From Cyanophora paradoxa (taxonomy: Eukaryota > Glaucocystophyceae > Cyanophorales > Cyanophoraceae): a DNA stretch of 64,000 nucleotides. A program made the position numbers and the translations under genes. The notes below the pieces were generated by a model. The model saw only the letters and a list, made by a program, of their open reading frames with translations. It did no database searches and was not told the DNA's origin. Below, one piece after another: positions 11,241 through 21,221 of the stretch (position 1 is the first letter of the stretch; each line of letters starts with the position of its first letter). The stretch is from NCBI GenBank assembly GCA_004431415.1, contig QPMI01000533.1, positions 186,001-250,000 of the forward strand, in the 5' to 3' direction.

Positions 11241-14200
11241 ATGCCCGACGACGAGGCTCTCGTCGCGTTGCAGCCGGACAGCGAAGACGAGGAGCTCGAG
11301 CCGCAGGACAGCGATGCCAGGCCTGCGGACAACGCTGCTGATGCTTCCGAAGGCTCGGATGCGAACGCGCAAGAGGTGCGCTCGCGCGCGCACGCTGCAG
11401 CTGTAGATTCGAAACTGCACATTCGCAAAGCGCGACTGCAGCTGCCTGCGCAGCTGACCAAAAACCTCGCAGGACGCGTCTGAGCTTGAGGATGGCCATG
11501 GTGAATTCGAAGAACTTAATCATGACGAGCCCTCGCCGTTCGATAGACTCCCTGACGACCTGCTCCTCACGATGCTCCGAGCGATTGCGAATGAGGTTTG
11601 TGCGCCGCATGCGCAGCCGCGCCGGCTCCGTCTTGACCTGACTAGGCGCCTTTCACATGTACAGCTGCCGATGGCTTCTGAGGGCGGGCGGTACCTGCGC
11701 TGCCGCTGGCCGGCGCGGCTGCGCGACGCGCACAGGCTCCGCCGCGTGTGCAGGCGCTTCAAGGAGGCGATCGACGGGGCGGGAGGGCCGCTAGCGCTCT
11801 TCGAATCCGCCGGCTGGGACTGGGGCGTCGAGCAGTGGCTCGAAGGCGCCCCCGGCATCGCGGGCGGCGCCGGCGCGCGCCGCGGTGCCTTCGTGGACTT
11901 TGAGGAGAAGCGCCGCTCCACCCTCCAGTCGTTCCTTCTGAGGCGGGCGCCCCGCCTCACCGGCCTGCGCGAGGTCACCGTCGACTGCTACGCGGAGCGC
12001 GGCGCCCGCTTCCTCTCCGCCCTCCCCTGCTGGCCCGCCCTGCGCTCCCTGCGCCTCCTCAACCTCGTGGGGGGCGCCACCGCCGAGCTCCGCGCCTGCG
12101 CCGCCGCCCTCGCCGCGGCCGGCGCCGCCGCCGCGTCGACGTCCACCGAACTCTCCCTCCTCGAGGTCGCTTTCCCGTACCCCTCCCAGCCCGCGAGCGC
12201 ATCGCAGGGGCCGCGTCGACGCCGCCCTCAGGTGAGCGTGGACGCGGAGCCGAAGCCCCGCGAAGGGGTCCTGGACTCGCTGCGGGAGACCCTGAGCGCC
12301 TGCGCCCGCTCCCTCTCCGCGCTCCGCCTCTGCAACGTCAACGTCGCCGGTGCGCCGATGCGCCGAGCTTCTTGCTTTCCCGGGCCGTCTACCCCCGATC
12401 GAGCTCACCACCTCCCAACCCGCTTTCACCTTACCCCCCTCTCCCTGTGCCTCGCGGCCCGACTCCTTCCTTTCCCATCTCCCTCCCTTCCCCCCCCCTC
12501 CCCCTCACCCCCCCCTCCCCCGCCCCCCCCCCCCCTCCCCCGCCCCCGCCCCCCGCCCCCTCCCCCGCCCCCCCCCCCGCCCCCGCCCCCCCCCCCCCCC
12601 CACCACCACCACCACCCCGGCCCGCTCCGTTCATGATCATCCACCTGCAGCTGATCATGTTGCGGCCGCGCAGGCCGGTGGACGGAGCTTCTGCCGCTCG
12701 AGGCGGGCGCGGCAGAGCCCCTACGCGAGCTCCGCATCGAGAACAGGCCTAGGGCGCGCAAGTCGATGGAGCTGCCGAACCTGTCGCTGGCCGGCCTCGA
12801 GCGCAGCCGCGGCGGCACTGGCCTGCAGGAGCTCATCGTCGTCGGGGCCGACCCGTTCCGCGGGACGGGCGGGCCAGGCTCCGCATCCGCCCTCGCCTCA
12901 TTGCCCGCCCTCCGCGATCTGACGGTGGATACCGCCGGCAACGGGAACTTCGCGAAGACTCCGGCGGAGGCGCGGCCCGCGCTGCCGCCGCCTCCCCCGG
13001 GCGCCTTCTCTGCGCTGCGGATCCTCGCCCTCTGCGGTCCGTCGACGCGCACCGATTGGTGGGCCGCCGTCCTCTCGTCTCCAGTCGGGGCCGCTTTGCA
13101 AGAAGTGCGCATCAAGCGCCCCGAGCGCCGACCTCCGCCGCCTCACTGAAGCGTGCCGCCGCAGCTCTCTTTGGACGACGTCCTCGAGTCAGACGCGCTT
13201 CTTCGGGCGCTGGCGTCGTCCGGGCCGGCCCTTGCGCTTCAGTCCCTGGCCCTCCAGAGCTGCGACCTCGGCAGCACTGGGCTCCTGACCCGCGTCCTGG
13301 CCGCCAGCCCGGCTCTGGCGTCCCTCGCCATCGCGTGCTGCCGCAAGGCGAAGCTGCTGCGCGTCCTGCAGGCCGTCGCGCCCGTCGCGCCCCTGCAGGA
13401 GTTATGCTGGAGCGTTCACCAGGTGCACGCGACTTCAAACTGCCTTCAAGACACTAGTACTGCCTCTTCTGTCATGACCGACCGTCCGGCGGTCCTCGCA
13501 GAACGAAGAGGACTGGTCGGCCTCCAAGCTCGCTCGGTGAGATCGTCTGCTTCCCTGGGCCCGGCGCCCGCCTCTCACTCGAGATCTGCGCTGCTTTTGC
13601 TCGAAGGTTTGTGGGGGACATGGGCGAGGCCGTGCGGCTCCTGAGAGGGCTGGACGCCCGCGGCGTCGAAGTCACGGTGCCGCTGGCGCTCGACCGCCTT
13701 GTCTCCGGTGCCTGGCTGCCCCGCCCGCGGCCGCGCCAGCGCGAGGGCCAGTGCGCCGGGGCGCGCTGATCATGGCTCGCGGCGCGCGCAGGGTACAGGC
13801 AGAGGCGCGAGTTCAGCAGCGAGGACGACGAAAGCAGCGAGAGCTCGGGCGGGGACGACGGCGGCTGCGACGACGACGACGATCATGTGTGTGCTGCTGT
13901 TTCAAAGGTTTTTAATCTAAGCCCTTTAGCTTGAAAATTGACGGCAGCGCAGCCGGCGCCGAGCGCGGCCGCGGGATCGGAACCGAACGCGAATTCACGA
14001 TCGAAAAAGCTCCTGATCAAGAAGAAGCGGCGCCGGCGGAACGTGGTCATCGACAGCGACGAGGAAGAGGAGGTGCAACTCTCTCAGATCCACAGGACCT
14101 GCATCTCGCGGCTGACGGCCGCCGGGCCGGGCCCGGCCTCGGGGCGGCGCGAAGGATCCGGAGTTCGATCGCGAGGGCGGAGGAGGACGGCGCCGCCGCA

Positions 14201-14253
14201 AGGTCATTGTTCACGACGACGAAGAAGACCAAGACGGCGAAAACAAGCGATAG
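11241..14253 (+). CDS. F-box/leucine-rich-repeat protein with basic-acidic tail
   Basis: Exons 11241-11375, 11473-11595, 11665-12349, 12674-13104 and one from 13165 join in phase. An acidic leader (PDSEDEELEPQDSD) precedes the F-box, which is split by an intron: FDRLPDDLLLTMLRAIANE, then LRDAHRLRRVCRRFKEAID. Leucine-rich repeats follow, including LTGLREVTVDCYA, WPALRSLRLLNL, LQELIVVGAD, LPALRDLTVDTA, FSALRILALCG and LALQSLALQSCDL. The tail carries two similar basic-acidic blocks, RRRRNVVIDSDEEEE and RRRRKVIVHDDEEDQD, before TAG 14251-14253; the first looks like a nuclear localisation signal. The likely role is the substrate receptor of an SCF ubiquitin ligase. Splicing between 13,420 and 14,000 is unresolved, so the tail blocks could belong to a separate gene. 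Confidence 0.65.
12474..12603. repeat. C-rich low-complexity tract inside an intron
   Basis: About 130 bp of almost pure C with T and G interruptions, followed by a (CAC)n run at about 12600-12616. It fills much of the 324-bp intron 12350-12673 of the F-box/LRR gene. The opposite strand is G-rich enough for quadruplex formation. Confidence 0.7.
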
Positions 14254-15492
14254 ATATCGATCTAGCTATAGCCTAGTATACGTAGATCTTGAGGGACCCC
14301 GCGGCCGGCCCGGCGGCTGCGCCGTCTTCGGCGGCGGCAGCACCTTCCAGATCTACTAAGTCTACTCGGGGGCGCCTTTTCCGTCGGCTGAGCCTCGCCG
14401 CGGCGCGATTCGAGCCTCGGCCGCGGAGCCCTCGGAGCCGCCCCGGCCCGACACCGCCTGCGTCTTGTCTCTACCGGCGCCAGCTCGCGTGGAACTGGAA
14501 AGAGTTTAAAGAACTGTGTCGAGGTATATCTGTACAGTACATATCCCAGTGCATAAAAAATTATGATATCGATCATGATAACGTTTAACAAAGCGGAATC
14601 GGTTCGGAAAGGGCTGTAAGCGTGCCGTAAGCGTGCTCCATGATCATGAGGCTCAACAACGCCGGCGCCGTCGAGGCTCAAGCGAGTTCTCCGGGATCCA
14701 TACATAGCTAGCAAGCTGAAGGTCGTCGACGCGTACGGCTTAAGGCCGTCAACACCAGCGCTAGCTGCAGCTGCAGGCTGGTCGCGGGCCGGCCCGGCCT
14801 CGGGCCCTGGCCCCTGGCTCGGGGCCTAGGCCTCGTACACGTGGAGCGCAACCGTGTCGTCTGCGTCCTCGAGCTCCAGCTGCAGCTCCGTCTCCAGCGA
14901 ATCCCAGTCTGCGCATTCGCGTGCGGTGACGGTCGTCAGCGGGGCGCATCGAAATCGAAATCGACGCGTACGCCGCGCGTACGCGTCCGCGCGTCGACTA
15001 GGCGAGGGTCTTCGCACCCGTAACGACGAAGTCGTCGATCTCCTCTAGCTCTTGGGTGGCTTCATCGAGCTCCTGCGCAGATCGCGCCATCAGGAGAGTG
15101 ACTTGCATTTTGATTGATCGCGCATATAAACAGACCCAAGGGATTCCGGAACCTTGGGCACCGGATTCCGCGAGTTCCGATCTGCCTGCTAGCCTGCCGC
15201 CAGGCAACCGTGGTCATTAGCACGAGGACCGTAAGACGAGGTTTTGGTGCGGGTCCGCGACTCCGCGTGCTCACGTACGGCCATCTTGGTCTATTTTCCA
15301 CCATCGAGAGCGGTCGGAGACTACGTGGGGTACGACCACCACCAAGCGAAGGGGTACAAAAGAAGCAACAAGTCCCCAAGTCCACCGGTTTCAGCCTCCT
15401 GGCAACCGCACAGCGTGAATACCGGATACAGAAGAGCGTAGTGAGAGCTGCCCCGCGCCCCGCACATGCCCAGCGCGTGAGCTTCTGGCCAC
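14254..15492. other. Spacer with possible minus-strand exons and an atypical block
   Basis: On the minus strand, 15150-14998 reads QVTLLMARSAQELDEATQELEEIDDFVVTGAKTLA and 14940-14826 reads ECADWDSLETELQLELEDAD before a stop. Together they could be the end of a small acidic gene, but no start or splice is clear. The block 15,090-15,490 is less GC-rich than its surroundings and open on both strands, with no family I recognise. Confidence 0.3.
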
Positions 15493-18400
15493 ATGGCAAA
15501 GACTGCCCGCGGGACGACGGCGCTGGCGGGCGGGAAGCCCCCAGCGACAGCATTTAGGAAAGATGAGGAGGTCATTGGGCAGTTTCGAAGGGTGCGCCGC
15601 TTGTTTCGTGCCTCCGGATCCCAGCGGGCCGCCGGCCGAGGGCTGCGTGCCGAGGCGGGGCTTCTAGAGCTCCCAATCTTGCCTTCTTCGCTGAGAGCGG
15701 CGCCCCCGCAGCACGACAAGCTCGGCAAGCTCTTTGCGTTCGACGAGGAAGAGGAGCCGCCCCCGATCCAGGAGCGCGTCAAGGCCTATCTGAAGGCGCA
15801 GCTGACGTCCGAGCGGACCAAGCACTGGCTGCAGGCGAGCCCCGCGCGCCGGCGGCCGCCCCGCGCGCCCTGAAGCGGCGGCGCGGCGCAGGTGCTCTTG
15901 TGGGCCATCACCAGCCCGCCCAGCCAGCTCGTCTGCCTCCGCTACGTCGTCGAGAAGGGCCCGAGGAACGGCAACGCGTTCGCCTACCTCATCTGGGTGC
16001 GCCCCGCCGCCCGCCCGCCGGCCCGCCCGCCGCGCCCGCACACGCGCCGACGGCCGCTGCCAGGCGGCGCTCTTCCTGCTCCCCGCCATCCTCGGGTTCT
16101 ACTTCTGGCGGAGCACGACCCCGCGGCAGCGGTGCGGCCCGCGGCCCGCGCCGCAGCAGAGCTCGGGCGCGGGCGCCGCGGCGCTGACGCGCCCGCCCGC
16201 TCCCGACCCCTCGCAGCGCGCGCCTGCTCGGGCGGGGCCGCGACGGAGACGCTGGGGACGTTAGGCGGGACGGGTACGGGCGGCCGTCGAGCAGCGAGCG
16301 GGCGGGCGGCGCCGCCGGCCCCCGCTTCATCATGGTGCAGAGCCAGAAGGCCGGCGGGGGCTTCACTGAGCGCGACGCGCCTCGCAGCAGCGCGCGCCCC
16401 AAATCGTATGCGAGCGCGCGCCCGCCCGCCACTCGCGCCCCGCCGACGACGGCGGCGTCGCAGGGGCGGGGCGGTTCTGGGGGAGACCGGTCGCCTGGCC
16501 GAGTCGCCGGAGTCCCTGGAGGGGTACGAGGAGGAGGAGGAGCCGCGCCCCGCGCTCCTCTCGCGGCGCGCCCTCCTCCTCTGCGGGTCCCTCCACGGCC
16601 TCGAGCTCGCCCTCGCCGTGCGCGCCGTACCCCCCCACCCCATCCCCCCACCTCCCGAGCCCCCCGAGCCCCGGCCCCGGGCGCAGGCGCTGGCGTTCCA
16701 CCGGAAGGAGGCGGGGGCCGGCTCCGCCGCGGCCTCCTTCATCGTCCTCTCGGCCGCCCTCGACGTCGCCTTCTCCGACGCCCTCGCCGCCCTCCTCTTC
16801 CGCCGCAGGCGAGCCAGCCAGAAAGCTCTCTCCTGCTCCCTCTCTCTCTCTTCCCTTTTGATCTCCGAAGGCAGGCTCCCCGTGATCGTGGACCTGGTTG
16901 CGAGCCTCGGGCTTGCCGCCGCCGCCGCCGTCTACCACGCTCTCGTCTACCAGGACCAGCGCTGGAGCCTGCGGTCCCCCGCCGCGGCGGACGTCCTCCC
17001 CCTCGCCGCCTGCGCCCTCTCCCGCCTCGCCCGCTGCCTCCGGGCCGCCCTCCACCGCCGCCTGCTCCTCGCCCGCGCAGACGAGTTCAAGCGACTCGCT
17101 GAGGCGAGCGCCAAGCTGACCAAGCTGCTTTCCCTTTCTCCTTTGGCTCACGTTCTTTCTTCTCCTTGCGCTCCGGCAGGAGGCGGGGACGGCGGAGGAG
17201 CCGCACTTCTTCGAGGGGACGCCGGACTGGCGGGGCCGGCGGCTCAGCGACAAGGCCCAGGGCCGCCTCGACGCCGCCTTCGGTCCGCCCCGCCCGCCCC
17301 CGCCCGCGCCACAGTTCTTAGGGCCCGGCGCCCGCGCCCGCCCGCCCCGCGCCCGGCCGGCCTCACGCCCCCCCTCCCTCCCTCCCCCCCTCTTTCGGCA
17401 CAGCGAACCCGGTCCTGGAGGCCGAGAACTTCAGCATCGAGCGGGTACGGAACCTCGAGGTGCGAAAGAAAAGCGCGGGGGGGGAGGATACGGGATCGTC
17501 CCCGCGGCCGGGCTTGATCCCCCCCCGGCTCGCAGCTGGCCGCCCTCGGGTTCGGCCCCCTCATCGCCGCCGGCCTCTGCGTCGTACCCCTGGCCGTGCG
17601 CCCCCCCCCCTCCCCCCCCCTCCCCCCCCCACCCTTGTCGCTCAGGTGTGGTCCCCCGGTGGCTTCGCCTCCCTCTCCCCCGCGGGCATCGGGCCGGGGG
17701 CGGCGCTGGCGTTCCTCGCGTACGTCGCCTGCGCGGCCGCGAACCCGTTCCTCGCCCACGTCGTCACCCTCGAGTCCTCCGTCGGTCCGCCCGCCCTCGA
17801 ATTTGATCCGCTGGGCCAAGATTTGATCCGCCTGGCGCCCGCCCGCCGTCGGCTCTTCCTCTCTCTCTTCTTTCTCACCCGCCCGCCCGCCCCCCCGCCC
17901 GCCCGGCCTCAGGCGTCTGGACCGGCGTCGTCGTCATCTCCATCGTCGGCAACGTCGGCTTCTCGAGGTACCCCCGGATCCCTCCCGCGCGGCGTACCCC
18001 CTCCCTCTTTCCTAACGGTACCCCCCGCCAGCCTCTTCGTCGACCGGCCCTACTCCGACCTCGGCTCCACCCGCGCCGTGCGTACCCCCCTGCCGTACCC
18101 CACCCGACCCCGAGCGCGTACCCCCTGAGGCTTCCCCCCCCTCTCACAGGCCTCGCTGGGTCTCATTGCGGGGGCGCTGGCGTGGCGTACCCACGCGTAC
18201 CACGGCGAGATCGAGCGCAACCAGCGCAAGCGCGTACCCCCGCCCTATCCAGCTCATTTACCCCCTCTTACGTCCCCCGGGGTACAGGATGGACGTGTCC
18301 GCGGTGTACCGGCGGCTGCCGGAGCTGGCGGAGATCGACGCGGCGGCACTGTGCGCCGTGGGCCGCGACGAGGCGGCGGCGGTCGTCGAGGCGCTCGCCT

Positions 18401-18897
18401 CGCGCGCCGCCCACGAGCCCGTCTTCCCCTTCCGGCCCCGGGCGCGCCCCGGCCCTCTCGCCCCGCCCCGCCCGCTGCCCCGTCTGAGCGGGGGGCGCAG
18501 TTCGCGGGGCGGAGGCTGTGCCGCCTCGACCCGACGGCGCCCCTCTCGGCGGCGGAGCTCGCCGGCGGCTCGCCCGGCACCGCCGCCGACCCCTTCGCCG
18601 GCTCCGCCCCGCCCTCCTCCGGTGCCCCCGCCCGCCCTCCCCGCCCCGCCCCTCGCCTCTTCTCCTAACCGGCGGGGCGCAGGGCTGGCGCGGCCGCGTG
18701 TCTCGCGGCGGCGTTCGACAGTGTGGCCGCAGCTGGCGACGCAGAACTCGCGGGGCTCCATCGCAGCGCGGATGGGCCTCGCGCCCTACACGCCCGCCTC
18801 GCCCCCGCCCCGCGCCTCCAGCACGGGCGGCGCCGGCGAGCCCCGCCGCGCCGCCTCGCTGCCCCCGAGCCGCAGGCAGGCCCCCAACACCTCCTAG
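15493..18897 (+). CDS. Multi-pass membrane protein, function unknown
   Basis: Starts MAKTARGTTALAGGKPPATA. A soluble stretch (KLGKLFAFDEEEEPPPIQER) ends at TKHWLQ, exon end 15833. Later exons are mostly hydrophobic: VLLWAITSPPSQLVCLRYVV, AALFLLPAILGFYFWRS, LLLCGSLHGLELALAVRA, SFIVLSAALDVAFSDALAAL, LPVIVDLVASLGLAAAAAVY, LAALGFGPLIAAGLCVVPLA, LAFLAYVACAAANPFLAHVV, VWTGVVVISIVGNVGFS and ASLGLIAGALAWR, about nine candidate membrane spans. Introns are 55-110 bp. Two use GC donors (15834-15891 and 16809-16874); several others begin GTACCCC. The Ser/Pro-rich end reads SRRQAPNTS. I do not recognise the family; a transporter or channel is one possibility. Confidence 0.55.
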
Positions 18898-20137
18898 CCC
18901 CCCGGTCTCGGGCCTGGATATTTATGATTAGTCGTCTTTCTATAGCTTGCTCTTTGTTCAGGCCTGTATGATTAATTAGTACTAGTGCCACGCGTACTTT
19001 TTTGTTGATATCTATATTTTTGTTGAACTCAGTCTGCATGCGCACTGATTCTGCAGGCGGCCAGCGGCCCGGCGGCGGCCCAGGCCGGCGCTGAGGCCGC
19101 CAAGTCGGCCAGCTGCAGATGCAGCTGCAGACTCTGAGAGTGATCGATGAGAATCCAGAAAATTGTAAATTGGCAGAAATTGACCAGAATCCAGCCTGGC
19201 AGATTCCAGGTATATATAGAATCTATAGATCTAGAGATTCTAGAGTAAATCTGTATGAGGCTACTATGAGCTAGATCTAGAGATCATCGGATTTTAGACT
19301 CAGTGAGAAACAGATCATGATGATGAGAGTCTGAGACTCGAATCATTCGATCAGGTCACTCAGACTCACTCTGACTCCCTCAGCCGGGTCAGCCCGGGAC
19401 TCCGGCCGGGACTCGGGAGTCGGGAGTCGGGAGTCAGCCGCTGAGCGTGACTCAGGTTATGTTGATGAATTGCAAATCAGCACGAACCTTCAAGGGCGGG
19501 AGTGACTCGGCGGTGACTCCGCGGTGACTCATGCTGCTTTATAAAAACGCGCTGATCGTGATAAAACAAATCAGTCAAATTATAATATTTGTTACGATTG
19601 TGAGAATTTGTGATTCAGCTTGCGGGGTACAAGCTTGTAAGCCAAGTGCAAGTTGTGAGGCTATATATATAGCTATCCGATGATATCGATCGATATATAT
19701 CGCTTACAAAAGCTTGTACATCACAGTACATGTGACTCAAGTTGTGATTCTAACTTGTGACTCAGTGAGTCGGGAAATGGCCAGTTGTTACTTGATCGTG
19801 ACTCGGGAGTCTTAATTTGATTAATGACATAATTGTGTTGATTTATGTACATGTATAAACATGTCATCTAATTTTCAAAATATGAAAATGTATCCACTGC
19901 AAATGGCAAGATGTCTAATTTATAAATTATAACGTTAACGGCCTCGAACTTCCGCGAAGTTCGAAGCCAATCATAGAGTGCCAGCTGGAAGGTTGGTAAG
20001 TGTAATCATTGGTTGCGGCGCGATCAGATTGGTAAGATACCGCTGCGTCCGAAAACTGATGAATACGAAATGCAAGCTGGCTCAGACGTCTTCGAAATTC
20101 GATATCAGCAAATTGACAGCAATGCCACAGGTACCGG

Positions 20138-20402
20138 TACCGTGTAACAGGAAAATACTGGACGCTGATAATTAGTGGAGCAGGAAATTAGTGGACTAAA
20201 CTTTTGACTCAGTCCACTAATTTCCGGCTCCAGTATTTCCCTGCTGCTAAGCTGCCCCGTCAAGTACCCCCCCAAATTACCACCCCATACAAGCCTGAAA
20301 AGGTTGTGGTCCACTAATTTCGGGCTCCAGTATTTCGCCAAAGGGAGGGCCGAGTTTTACGATCCACTAATTTCCGATCTGGTATTTTCCTGTTACACGG
20401 TA
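20138..20402. mobile_element. MITE with TA target duplication (Tc1/mariner-Stowaway style)
   Basis: Left end TA-CCGTGTAACAGGAAAATAC and right end, read in reverse complement, TA-CCGTGTAACAGGAAAATAC are identical over the outer 21 bp. The TA pair at 20138-20139 and 20401-20402 is the expected Tc1/mariner target duplication. The 265-bp element has no coding capacity. A motif, CCACTAATTTC followed by CCAGTATTT or its complement, is repeated about five times inside in both orientations. Transposition would need a transposase supplied from elsewhere. Confidence 0.75.
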
Positions 20403-20429
20403 GCTAGAGGTGGGGCTTGAGCGCAAATA

Positions 20430-20700
20430 GGCGGCTCGAGCCGGGCTCGAGCCGGCACCCCTCGAGCCACGGGCCGGCTCGAGCCGGCTTGAGGTGGGGG
20501 TACGCAGTTCTCGGATTATATAATATTCGATATATATATAATAAAAACCTAAATATAATAGCGAGCCGGCTCGCCGGCTCGCCGGCTCGCCCCTCACAAA
20601 TCCCCTCGCGGCTCGAGCCGGCCGCGCCGTTCCCCTCGAGCGGCTCGGCTCGAGCCGGCTCGCGTGGCCAGCAGCCCGGCTCGAGCCGCTCGGCCCCTTG
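20430..20700. repeat. Cluster of CCGGCTCGAGCCGG-type palindromes
   Basis: GGCTCGAGCC and its extensions occur many times on both sides of an AT-rich centre (20,510-20,565). This gives a strongly self-complementary stretch. The frames across it are repeat artefacts. Confidence 0.5.
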
Positions 20701-21221
20701 GACGGTACCTAGTCGGACCTCGGTGTAGGGCACTGTCAGTGTGTCACACAGTGTAGGCTGGCACAGTCGATGCCGCATCATCGGCCCGCATGCCGCACTG
20801 CGGCACCTGTAGGCTGTGGCCCAGGCTGTGGGCCAGGCTGTGGCAGCCTGGCCGCCCGGGCAGCCTGGCAGTGCGCAGTGCCGCAGTGCGCACTGCGAAC
20901 AGTGCGAAGCCGCGGCCGGCGCCAGCCGGCGCCGCTGACTCTCAGTGAGCTACTGTGAGGCAGTGTGAGCATGATGCGCTGTGTCACAGTGTATACCAGG
21001 CGCGTTCGCGGCAACGGCGACAGACCCCACGTTTGTGCGTTTGCCAAAATCAAAGATAGCAATACTGCTATGATACAGCTTGGGCGATCCTCAGGGCTTC
21101 TGCGCCTGTGGCCACGATCGCCTTGATTCGGCCCTTGAGCTTGAAGCGTTCTCATTCACAGAAGCGAACGCTCGGCCGGATGTGCAGCTGCAGCTAGCCG
21201 TGTGGCAGCCTTGAGCTGAAC

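Larger units (their letters stand above)
18898..21221. other. AT-richer spacer with repeats and a MITE
   Basis: No gene is supported. Contents: a helical-palindrome region (19,060-19,140), iterated GACTC/GAGTC words (19,320-19,530), AT-rich DNA with TATATA runs (19,550-19,920), the MITE at 20138-20402, a block of GAGCCGG/CCGGCTC palindromes (20,430-20,700) and CTGCGGCA/TGCCGCA words (20,770-20,890). Confidence 0.5.
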
